The notes under the pieces were generated by a model. That model was not told the DNA's origin. It searched no databases and saw nothing but the letters and a program-made list of their open reading frames with translations. A stretch of 64,000 bases of DNA from Ruegeria sp. THAF33 (GTDB lineage Bacteria > Pseudomonadota > Alphaproteobacteria > Rhodobacterales > Rhodobacteraceae). Shown one piece after another: positions 8,773 to 16,721 of the stretch (positions within the stretch are counted from its first letter, which is position 1; every line of letters starts with the position of its first letter). The stretch covers positions 124,001 through 188,000 of the forward strand of contig NZ_CP045386.1 of NCBI RefSeq assembly GCF_009363615.1, read 5' to 3'. The translations under genes were made by a program, and so were the position numbers.

Positions 8773-9393
8773 TCAAACGCAGCGGCGGAGAACACTGAAC
8801 TGGAAAGACTGACTTTCCCCCCAAGGGGTTTGGTGCAGGTGATGGCGATGCGCGACGAGTTCAAAGTGTTCCTCAAAAAGCACGGCGATATCGCTCGGAC
8901 TATAGCGGGCGACAGGGAGACCACTGCAAGTCTCCGGCCCATCAAGTGCAAACGTAGCAATGATCACATGGCCGCCAATTTTTACCCCTTTCTTCACGCT
9001 TTCCAGATAGGCCGCGCGTTGCGATGTATCCACGAGAAAGTGAAAAACCGCCCTATCATGCCAGACGTCATATCTGCGATAGGGGACCCAAGAAGTTATA
9101 TCTGCAGAAATCCAAGTGACTGTTTCAGCGGCGCGCCCCAACCTTTCCCGGGCCGTGTCCAACGCGACCTGCGATAGATCGAGAACTGTCACGTCATGGA
9201 GCCCCTTCGCAAGCAACGCTCCAGCAAGACGAGATGTACCTCCACCAATGTCGATGACGGATGAAGGCTTAGACACTCTGATCAACTCGATGAGTTCAAG
9301 CGATATCTCTGGATCATCCTCGTGCCAACTCAATTGGGTGTCAAACTTCTCGCCATAGACATCGTCCCAGTGCTCTCTTGTGTTAGCTGTCAT
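8773..9393 (-). CDS. Class I SAM-dependent methyltransferase
   Basis: 206-aa soluble enzyme. Motif I is VIDIGGGTSRLAGALL, motif II VTVLDLSQVALDTARERL, followed by ISADITSW and the acidic DRAVFHFL loop. This is the Rossmann-like methyltransferase fold, with similarity to TehB/thiopurine-type small-molecule methyltransferases. Substrate unknown. ATG 9393 follows GGGAAAACG; a TTG at 9411 would add six residues. It converges with the sensor kinase gene. A role in metalloid or thiol detoxification would fit the island but is not shown by sequence. Confidence 0.85.
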   Translation of the reverse strand: MTANTREHWDDVYGEKFDTQLSWHEDDPEISLELIELIRVSKPSSVIDIGGGTSRLAGALLAKGLHDVTVLDLSQVALDTARERLGRAAETVTWISADITSWVPYRRYDVWHDRAVFHFLVDTSQRAAYLESVKKGVKIGGHVIIATFALDGPETCSGLPVARYSPSDIAVLFEEHFELVAHRHHLHQTPWGESQSFQFSVLRRCV

Positions 9394-9959
9394 GTCGTAT
9401 CGTTTTCCCAAGTCGTCGCCCTGGAGATATCCTCATTTTGACCGCTCCGCGCTGCGTTTTCGACTGAAGCAAAAACCAACAAGGCAACGCCCCAGACAAT
9501 TCGACGCTGGTCCGTTGAATGGCCGCGTGAAGTCATCTCTGCGACAATGTAGTACACACATTCCAATTGTGAAATGTTTTATGTGGGATTTGCTTGTCGG
9601 TCAGACTTCCACTGGGCTGCGCAAGCAACTCCAGAATTTAGCGCAATTTTAACTGCAGTGGCGCGGGGCGGAGATACCGAAGCGTTGGCAGTTTGTGTAC
9701 TGCTTGCCTGGATTGCTCTGTTCCTTCAGAACAGCCGGAAGATTTTCTGAGCTTTGGAGCTTCAATCAGTCAACGAATTGCTTATAGCGCCTTTAACCGA
9801 CAATGGACTGATAACTTATGAGCAGAGCCACAGATCGTTAAAATACGATTTGGTTCTTGAGTGGCTCCTACTCCATTTCTCTTAGTTCATAGAATTTCCT
9901 ACGGTCCTTGAAACGGCGAACAATCACATCATTGGTGAATAGCTGCCGCATCAACAGAC
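9394..9959. other. Intergenic region without a convincing gene
   Basis: About 560 bp between the methyltransferase and CusF genes. It is relatively AT-rich and holds only short open frames. A 58-codon frame (9574-9750, +) begins MFYVGFACRSDFHWAAQ and contains one hydrophobic stretch, but it has no ribosome site and no recognised family. It could be decayed DNA. No CueR-type box was seen here. Confidence 0.5.
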
Positions 9960-10301
9960 TCAGTTTTTCATGATTGCGCCGATCGCATACATACCACCAT
10001 CGCTTTTGACCAACATCAGTGTGACTTCGTCACCGGCGCTAATCTCACCCATCATCTGGGCATTCTCAAGAAGCTGCAAATCCATCGTCATCGCGGGCCA
10101 CCCGATCTCGGGGATCGGATCATGGCTGACGTTGGCGGTTTCGTCGCCAATTGAGTTCACCAAAGCTTTTGCGTGAACCGCCCCTTCCATCTGTTCGGAC
10201 GACATGGACATGTTGGAATGGTCCATGTCGTGGTTCGTTTGCGCGAAGCTGGTTGTCGTAGACACGGCCAATAGGGCCACAATAGCAGTCAAAGTTCTCA
10301 T
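9960..10301 (-). CDS. cusF: CusF-like periplasmic copper chaperone
   Basis: 113-aa exported protein: signal peptide (MRTLTAIVALLAVSTTTSFA), a short Met/His-rich linker (NHDMDHSNMSMSS), then one CusF domain. The Cu(I)/Ag(I) ligand set is intact: His in VSHDPIPEIG and the WPAMTM motif with Trp (cation-pi) and two Met. CusF delivers periplasmic Cu(I) to the CusBA efflux complex. ATG 10301 has AGGAGC upstream. It is the third gene of cusB-cusA-cusF, 29 bp after the CusA stop. The same motif occurs four times in the C-terminal part of the neighbouring CusB. Confidence 0.9.
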   Translation of the reverse strand: MRTLTAIVALLAVSTTTSFAQTNHDMDHSNMSMSSEQMEGAVHAKALVNSIGDETANVSHDPIPEIGWPAMTMDLQLLENAQMMGEISAGDEVTLMLVKSDGGMYAIGAIMKN

Positions 10302-10330
10302 CAGATGCTCCTGTTTCAAGGTTGTGAGTA

Positions 10331-13300
10331 TTATTCTGCCGGAAGCGCAGGGGGCACTTCCTGGATCGTGTGGGAGATCTCTCGGTTCACGCGATTGAGC
10401 GCGAGCCGTTTCCAAATCACGAATATTGCGGGAATGACGAAAAGCGTAAGAAGGGTCGCCGTCACCATGCCCCCAATCATCGGCGCAGCGATCCGCTGCA
10501 TGATTTCAGAGCCTGTACCGGTGCCGTACATGATGGGTATCAATGCTGCAAAGATCGTGGCTACAGTCATTACCTTCGGCCGAACCCGAAGAACGGCTCC
10601 TTCGAACACCGCGTCTTCGATATCGTCACGTGTAAGCTTTCGCTGTTCCGACTGCGCCAGCCCTCGACGTTTCTCCCAAGCAAGATTGAGGTACAGCAAC
10701 ATAACAATCGCTGTTTCCACGGCAACTCCCGCCAGAGCGATGAAGCCCACGAGCACAGCAATTGAGATATCGAAGTTAAGATACCACAGGAACCAAACCC
10801 CACCTGCCAATGCGACCGGGAGCGCCGCAAGAATTATCCCGACCTCAATCACCCGATTGAACGCCAAGAAAAGCATGAGCGTGATGATTAGCAGGGTTGC
10901 AGGGGCAACGATCGTCAGCCTGTCCTGCATTCTCTCAATGTACTCATACTGCCCCGACCAGGTCAGCGAATAACCCAGAGGCAGGTTGACCTTTTCTGCA
11001 ACCACCTCTTGTGCTTCGGCCACATAGCCGCCCAGGTCGCGCCCTGCGATGTCGATAAACACGAACCCAGTTCGTCGAGCGTTCTCTGATCGTATCATTC
11101 CCGGCCCGTCAACTATTCGAATATCGGCGAGAGCGGACAGTGGCACATGAGCACCCGACGGTGTGACGACAGGAAGATTTTCGAGCCGTTCCGGGCTGTC
11201 TCGCCATGCTTGAGGGTACCGTAGGTTTATCGGAAACCTCTCCAGCCCCTCCACAGATTCCGACACTTGCATACCGCCAATTGCGGTCTGAACTACGTCC
11301 TGAACTTCTCGAACACTCATCATGTATCGGGAGGCGGCATCTCGTTTGACGTCGATTTCGATGAAACGCCCGCCAACAGGTCGCTCTGCGTAGGCGGAAG
11401 CCGTTCCATCAATATCAGCGACCGCACGCTCTACTTCGATCCCGATTTCTGTAATGACCTCCAAGTCGGTGCCGGATATTTTGACACCGACAGGAGTACG
11501 GATACCTGTCGCAAGCATATCGATGCGGTTCTTGATAGGTTGGATCCAAACATTTGTAACGCCCGGAACCTGAACGACACGATCGAGCTCATTTCGGATT
11601 TTCTCCATTGTCATGCCCGGTCGCCATTCTTTTTCCGGCTTGAGTTGGATAGTTGTCTCCACCATTGTCAGTGGTGCCGGATCGGTTGCAGTCTCCGCAC
11701 GCCCAACTTTACCGTGAACAGTTTCGACTTCAGGCACGGTCGCGATCAGGCGGTTGGTCTGCTGCAGTACCTCACGGGCTTTCCCCGTCGAGATCCCGGG
11801 GTAGAAGCTCGGCATGTAGAGAAAATCGCCTTCGTTCAACTCGGGCATGAATTCAGAACCAATTCTCTGGTAGGGGTACCACATGGACGCCACCAGAACG
11901 CCGGCCAACAGTGTTGTTGCCCATGGCCAGGCAATTGCCGCGTCCAGAAATGGGCGATACACGAACACGACCAAGCGATTTAGCGGATTTTTTCGCTCCG
12001 GTAGAATACGCCCCCTTACAAAGTAACCCATCAAGACCGGAACCAGCGTTATCGAAAGGATGGCCGCAGCTGCCATGGCGTAGGTCTTGGTATAAGCGAG
12101 AGGCGAGAAGAGCCTACCTTCCTGATTTTCCAGAACGAAAACAGGCAAAAAACTAACCGTGATAATCGCCAGAGAATAAAAAAGGGCTGGTCCCACCTCA
12201 GAAGCGCACTCTTGCACAATCCGCCATCTGTTCTCTGCTGTAAGCTTTTCTTTTTCCAACCGCCTGTGCATCGCCTCGATCATTACAATCGATGCGTCGA
12301 CCATCGCACCAATAGCGATGGCTATGCCGCCGAGCGACATGATGTTTGCGTTTACTCCTTGAGCCTTCATCAGAATAAATGCGGCAAAGATTCCCAGCGG
12401 GAGCGACAGAAGAATCACGAGGGATGACCGCAGATGAAGTAGAAAAGCCGCGCACACAAGAACAACGACGATGAATTCCTGCGTCAGTTTCTTCTCGAGG
12501 GTATCGATAGCGCGCTCAATCACTCCAGATCGGTCGTAGGTCGTTATGATTTCGACCCCTTCCGGCAGGTTTGAACGCAACTCTTCTATGCGCGCTTCCA
12601 CCGCTTTGATCGTCGCTAATGCGTTCCCACCCCATCGCAGGATGACCACTCCGCCAACCGCGTCTCCTTGCCCGTCGAGCTCCCCGACACCACGGCGCAT
12701 TTCAGGCCCCAGGCGGATTTCAGCGACGTCTCCAAGCGTCAGAGCGGCGCCGCGCTCGTTGACCATCAATGGCGCGCTTGCAAGGTCTGACAATTCATCG
12801 ATGTAGCCCGATGACCTGACCATGAATTCGGCTTCACCCATCTCAATGACGCTGCCGCCCGTCTCGCGGTTGGCCGCCTGAATAGCCGTCCTCAATTGTG
12901 CAAGTGTTATGTCATAGGCACGTAGTTTGTTTGGGTCGACGACGACCTGGTACTGTTTGACCATTCCGCCGATGGTGGCGACTTCTGAGACGCCTTCCAC
13001 GGCTTGTAATTCGTATTTCAGAAACCAATCCTGCAGAGTCCTGAGCTGAGCCAGATCATGATTTCCGGTTCTGTCAACCAGCGCATACTGATAAATCCAC
13101 CCGACCCCAGTCGCATCTGGGCCAAGTTGTGGTGACACGCCTTCAGGCAAGCTGCCGGTAATCTGGCCCAAATATTCGAGCACACGCGACCGAGCCCAGT
13201 AGAGGTCCGTCCCGTCCTCAAAGACGACATATACAAAGCTGTCTCCAAAGAACGAGAACCCGCGAACGTCTTTTGCACCGGGTACGGCCAATAGGGCTGT

Positions 13301-13510
13301 CGCAAGTGGATATGTGATTTGGTTTTCGACAACTTGAGGCGCTTGCCCGGGATATGGCGTGCGAACAATTACCTGGACATCCGAAAGATCTGGGATTGCA
13401 TCAACCGGCGTCTCACGAATGGCCCAAATACCCGCAACTCCTATCATGAATGCGAGGGCCAAGATGACGAACCTGTTGGCGAGCGAAGAACGAATGATGG
13501 CCGTGATCAC
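10331..13510 (-). CDS. cusA: Heavy-metal efflux RND transporter, CusA/CzcA family
   Basis: 1059-aa inner-membrane proton-driven pump, the usual length for the HME-RND family. It has TM1 near 12-32, then a porter domain starting DAIPDLSDVQVIV. The conserved TM4 segment GGIAIAIGAMVDASIVMIEA carries the proton-relay Asp, and the second half repeats the fold (ETAIVMLLYLN). With CusB and an outer-membrane channel it would export Cu(I)/Ag(I) from the periplasm. No CusC-type outer-membrane channel gene is adjacent; TolC-like supply from elsewhere is inferred. Its ATG overlaps the CusB stop by 4 nt. Confidence 0.93.
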   Translation of the reverse strand: MITAIIRSSLANRFVILALAFMIGVAGIWAIRETPVDAIPDLSDVQVIVRTPYPGQAPQVVENQITYPLATALLAVPGAKDVRGFSFFGDSFVYVVFEDGTDLYWARSRVLEYLGQITGSLPEGVSPQLGPDATGVGWIYQYALVDRTGNHDLAQLRTLQDWFLKYELQAVEGVSEVATIGGMVKQYQVVVDPNKLRAYDITLAQLRTAIQAANRETGGSVIEMGEAEFMVRSSGYIDELSDLASAPLMVNERGAALTLGDVAEIRLGPEMRRGVGELDGQGDAVGGVVILRWGGNALATIKAVEARIEELRSNLPEGVEIITTYDRSGVIERAIDTLEKKLTQEFIVVVLVCAAFLLHLRSSLVILLSLPLGIFAAFILMKAQGVNANIMSLGGIAIAIGAMVDASIVMIEAMHRRLEKEKLTAENRWRIVQECASEVGPALFYSLAIITVSFLPVFVLENQEGRLFSPLAYTKTYAMAAAAILSITLVPVLMGYFVRGRILPERKNPLNRLVVFVYRPFLDAAIAWPWATTLLAGVLVASMWYPYQRIGSEFMPELNEGDFLYMPSFYPGISTGKAREVLQQTNRLIATVPEVETVHGKVGRAETATDPAPLTMVETTIQLKPEKEWRPGMTMEKIRNELDRVVQVPGVTNVWIQPIKNRIDMLATGIRTPVGVKISGTDLEVITEIGIEVERAVADIDGTASAYAERPVGGRFIEIDVKRDAASRYMMSVREVQDVVQTAIGGMQVSESVEGLERFPINLRYPQAWRDSPERLENLPVVTPSGAHVPLSALADIRIVDGPGMIRSENARRTGFVFIDIAGRDLGGYVAEAQEVVAEKVNLPLGYSLTWSGQYEYIERMQDRLTIVAPATLLIITLMLFLAFNRVIEVGIILAALPVALAGGVWFLWYLNFDISIAVLVGFIALAGVAVETAIVMLLYLNLAWEKRRGLAQSEQRKLTRDDIEDAVFEGAVLRVRPKVMTVATIFAALIPIMYGTGTGSEIMQRIAAPMIGGMVTATLLTLFVIPAIFVIWKRLALNRVNREISHTIQEVPPALPAE

Positions 13511-15702
13511 TGCGTAACACTCCCATCAAGCGCGACCTCTAACAGCGTCATCGAAAAGTCGGGATTGCGGCGAAGGATCAAAGAAACATCAATCCCTACA
13601 GGCAAGTTAGAAACCTCAATCCCCTCCGCAACCGGGAAATCCATGGTCATGCCCGGCATGCCGATCTCAGTCATCGGACCGTGTGTTACGTTCGCAGTAC
13701 GCGCGTTCGGGTCGATACTGTTAATCCGGCCAGAAACCTGAAGCGGCGGCGCAATAGGCGTTGCCGCGGCCAAGATCATTGTCATGCCATCTGCACGCGC
13801 GAAAGTCAGAGTCATTTCAGAACCGACTTCGAGCATGTTTGGGTCCAATGTTGGCTCTATTGGGAAATCCATTGTCATGCCCGGCATCCCAATCTCAGTC
13901 ATCAGCCCGTGAGTGATGGTTGCAGTTCCTGCCTCAGCATTAACGAGGTTGATCGTGCCGGTGACTACAATCGGTGGAGCAGAAGGCGTGATGGTTTCTT
14001 CGGGTTCAACTGAATCCGTCGGCGGCGAGCCCTGTTCGCGAACTGCCACAATCGAGAACATCCCCCCTTCTCCCTCTGCCAGATCAAACTCAATTGGCAT
14101 GTCGATTGGCACGGTAGTGAGATCTACTCCCACAACAGGCAAATCCATTGTCATGGCGGGCCAACCGAGCTCGGGGATCGGTCCGTGCTCAAGCGTCAAT
14201 TTGCCGTCTGAAGTGACGGCGCGCGCGATTCCGGCTCCAGTTCCGGCAATACCATCGTCTGGTGCAAGCTCCATCAGGCTCAGAAGCCCATCCGCACCCC
14301 GCGCGATCACGAAAGCAACCGCGTCGCCAGCATTCAAACGGTCGAGCGAAACACCAGACCTCACCGGAAACTGCGAAGTCATTGCGGGCCAATCAAGGCT
14401 TTCGAGAACGTCGTGACGAACAGTAGCCATACGATTTTGGGCATCGAGTGAAACCAGGGTACCTGCCCCGCGTGCTGGTTCGGTGTCCGTTGGTGTCATA
14501 CGCGTGAAGCCGGCGCTCAAAGCACTTTCACTGTCGATTAGAAACTGTGCGGATGCGACAACTTCCTCGCCGGGTTCAAGCCCTTGTAGAACTTCTGTTC
14601 GTCCCCCCTCGCCGAAACTGTCTCGAAGACCTGTAGTCACCAGTCTCGGGCGAAAGGTACCATCGCCTGTTTTCAAGATGACGCGTTCCGCCGAACCAGT
14701 ACGAATTAGCGCCTCTGATGGAACAGTGAGAACATTCCGGCTTTCATCCGGTATAAGGCTAACACTGCCAAACATGCCCGGCCGCAGCACGCCGTCGGTG
14801 TTATCGAAACTCAGTCTGACGGGAAGAGTTCGGGTTTGCGGATCAAGCTCAGGGTAAACATAGTCGATTTCGCCTTCGAAGGTGCGACCGGGTAGGTGCT
14901 CGAACCTTGCTATTGCGCGCATGTCTTCCGACAAACGTGCAATATCTCGTTCGAAAACATCGACGATCAGCCATACTTCGGAAAGATCGGTGACCGAAAA
15001 CGCAAGCGTGCCTGGCTGCAGGTACATTCCATCGGCGGCGTTCAGCGCTATGACAACACCGTTTTGAGGCGCCTCAATTTCCACATTTCGAACCAACTCA
15101 CCGCCCGCCTCGATCTCTGCAACCTGACGTGCGGACATACCGTGGCTGATCAACTTGTTGCGCGCCGCGTCCAAAATACGCGGGTCACCAGCTTCGACTG
15201 CGCGTACAAGATCGCCGGTTGCAGCTGCGATCAGCGGTGAAAAGAGTTCGAATAGAACTTGCCCCTTCTCAACGCGATCACCGACCGCGCGAACTTTCAG
15301 TTGCTCAATCCAACCTTCAACGCGTGTATGAACGTGATTGGTCAGGTGCTCGTCAAAGCCGACGAAACCCACCGTCTCGATACGAGGCTCGATATCCGTC
15401 ATGCGTGCAACCGCGGTTCGCACGCCAATTGCGTTGATTTCTGCAGCGCTCAGGGTGACTTCTTCAGGGTCGCCGGTAGGTTCCTGCCCAGAATAAACCG
15501 GGATCAAGTCCATACCCATCGGCGATTTTCCAGGTCCAGGCTGCCGAAAATTCGGATCCATCGGAGCTACCCAATAAAGGACCTCTGGTTCGTTCGACTG
15601 GCCCTGATCAATTGGATTCAGGTACAGTCTTTCAAGAATGACACCTCCACCCAGGCCAAACGCCAAGGCAAGTACTGATAGTGCCGCATATCTTCCACGC
15701 AT
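13507..15702 (-). CDS. cusB: CusB-type membrane fusion protein with four C-terminal CusF-like domains
   Basis: 731-aa periplasmic adaptor, far longer than usual CusB (about 400 aa). After an N-terminal anchor (about 6-24) comes a heavy-metal-binding segment (YWVAPMDPNFRQPGPGKSPMGMDL, begins near 43). The barrel-sandwich and beta-barrel adaptor core runs to about 400. Four tandem CusF-like domains follow at roughly 412-486, 487-575, 576-651 and 652-731. Their metal motifs differ: WPAMTSQF (one Met lost), WPAMTMDL (canonical), and twice GMPGMTMDF (Trp replaced by Met). ATG 15702 follows AGGAGA. The gene leads cusB-cusA-cusF. Confidence 0.92.
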   Translation of the reverse strand: MRGRYAALSVLALAFGLGGGVILERLYLNPIDQGQSNEPEVLYWVAPMDPNFRQPGPGKSPMGMDLIPVYSGQEPTGDPEEVTLSAAEINAIGVRTAVARMTDIEPRIETVGFVGFDEHLTNHVHTRVEGWIEQLKVRAVGDRVEKGQVLFELFSPLIAAATGDLVRAVEAGDPRILDAARNKLISHGMSARQVAEIEAGGELVRNVEIEAPQNGVVIALNAADGMYLQPGTLAFSVTDLSEVWLIVDVFERDIARLSEDMRAIARFEHLPGRTFEGEIDYVYPELDPQTRTLPVRLSFDNTDGVLRPGMFGSVSLIPDESRNVLTVPSEALIRTGSAERVILKTGDGTFRPRLVTTGLRDSFGEGGRTEVLQGLEPGEEVVASAQFLIDSESALSAGFTRMTPTDTEPARGAGTLVSLDAQNRMATVRHDVLESLDWPAMTSQFPVRSGVSLDRLNAGDAVAFVIARGADGLLSLMELAPDDGIAGTGAGIARAVTSDGKLTLEHGPIPELGWPAMTMDLPVVGVDLTTVPIDMPIEFDLAEGEGGMFSIVAVREQGSPPTDSVEPEETITPSAPPIVVTGTINLVNAEAGTATITHGLMTEIGMPGMTMDFPIEPTLDPNMLEVGSEMTLTFARADGMTMILAAATPIAPPLQVSGRINSIDPNARTANVTHGPMTEIGMPGMTMDFPVAEGIEVSNLPVGIDVSLILRRNPDFSMTLLEVALDGSVTQ

Positions 15703-15777
15703 AATAATCTCCTGACGGTCGCAGTGCACGCTCGAACCGAAACAACATGAAAACCCGCGCTTGCGGGCCTGTGGATG

Positions 15778-16170
15778 TTAGGAGATTTGTGGAGGGCGAT
15801 CGGGCGTCAGGGGCTCCTGAGACAGGCGGGTGTCCGAATCCATGTTTCGGTTTTGCTGCCCAAAAGCTGTAGCCAACACAGCAACACTCACTTGGGTTGG
15901 ATACTCACCAACGCAGCAGATGCCGGAATGACATTCTCCGCTGTGATTTACGTGGCTATCCGTGTGGATTTGGCCAGTCGTCGGATGCAAACCGCTATGG
16001 TCGTGTTTGAAGTCTGATGACTTTGCAGCCATTGAAACGCCGTGAGGCTCAGAGGTGCTACTGTTTTTGACGTCAGTGCTCGCGACCACAACAGTGCCGA
16101 CGAATGTCATCGCCAAGCAGACGCATGTCAGAAACGTCATTCGCAACACTGAGAAAAACTTCCACTCCAT
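15778..16170 (-). CDS. Small secreted His/Cys-rich orphan protein
   Basis: 130-aa protein with a signal-like hydrophobic segment near residues 12-30. The mature part is rich in His and has a compact HSGECHSGICCVGEY motif, and it ends DRPPQIS. The HxGxCHxGxxC pattern and the C-terminal PP are shared with the product at 23770-24096 (GHPGHCHGGTIC, ending DPPPPRVLI) and more weakly with 4526-4894. It lies 75 bp before CusB on the same strand, so it probably heads that operon. A periplasmic Cu-binding accessory role is inferred; no known family was recognised. An internal Met at 11 is an alternative start. Confidence 0.65.
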   Translation of the reverse strand: MEWKFFSVLRMTFLTCVCLAMTFVGTVVVASTDVKNSSTSEPHGVSMAAKSSDFKHDHSGLHPTTGQIHTDSHVNHSGECHSGICCVGEYPTQVSVAVLATAFGQQNRNMDSDTRLSQEPLTPDRPPQIS

Positions 16171-16280
16171 CCCGTGCAGTTAGGACGAACGTAACGTGTG
16201 TTCAAGCCAGTCGGAGAAAAAAACAGGTGAGTTGGTGCGCTGCATCGAAATGAAGCTGATTCCCGCGAATACACGTAACA

Positions 16281-16303
16281 AACTGCCAAAATTGGAGGCA
16301 GTT
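16281..16303. repeat. Inverted repeat upstream of the cusBAF operon
   Basis: AACTGCC at 16281-16287 and its complement GGCAGTT at 16297-16303 flank a 9-nt AT-rich centre, between cueR and the small secreted protein gene. It could be an operator or the terminator of copA-cueR; there is no clear T-run, so a terminator role is weakly supported. Confidence 0.35.
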
Positions 16304-16319
16304 CATACGATGAGCGCAT

Positions 16320-16706
16320 CTAAGTTTGGCCGAGGTTCTTCAGGATCGGGCAGTCAGGGCGGTGGTCGCCAGCACATTCGTCGATCAGATGAGACAGTGT
16401 AGCATGCATGGCCTTCAGGTCCGCGATCTTGGCATCTATCTCTTTTAGGTTCTGTTTGGCGATATCCTTCACGTCCGCGCTTGCGCGTTCTTTGTCCTCG
16501 TACAACGCCAGTAGTGAACGGCAATCCTCAATGGTAAAGCCCAAGGAACGGGCCCGCCCGATGAAGGCCAGTTTGTGCAATTCCTTTTCATCGAAATGAC
16601 GATACCCATTCAGGCTGCGCCTGGGTTTGATGAATCCGATATCCTCGTAATAGCGGATGGTTTTGGCAGGCAAACCCGAACGTTCTGCTACATCTCCGAT
16701 ATTCAC
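16320..16706 (-). CDS. cueR: CueR-type Cu(I)-responsive MerR family regulator
   Basis: 128-aa regulator. The N-terminal MerR winged helix reads MNIGDVAERSGLPAKTIRYYEDIG. A long dimerisation helix follows, and the C-terminal metal loop has Cys-X7-Cys (CAGDHRPDC), the spacing that gives CueR its two-coordinate Cu(I)/Ag(I) site. Bound Cu(I) makes the protein unwind promoters with a 19-bp spacer. Seven promoters with that spacing and a shared dyad occur in this window. It is 15 bp downstream of copA and co-transcribed with it, so it is probably autoregulated through the box at 19263-19293. Confidence 0.93.
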   Translation of the reverse strand: MNIGDVAERSGLPAKTIRYYEDIGFIKPRRSLNGYRHFDEKELHKLAFIGRARSLGFTIEDCRSLLALYEDKERASADVKDIAKQNLKEIDAKIADLKAMHATLSHLIDECAGDHRPDCPILKNLGQT

Positions 16707-16721
16707 AGCGGTTCTCCTATT

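Noticed and set aside
9380..9750. Open frames in the gap before cusF, including a 58-codon frame with a hydrophobic stretch
   Set aside because: No ribosome site, no recognised domain and unclear codon use; kept only as a note in the intergenic entry.
10331..13510. Possible missing CusC outer-membrane channel as a gene loss
   Set aside because: No remnant of a CusC-like gene is seen beside cusBA; absence from the window does not show absence from the genome.
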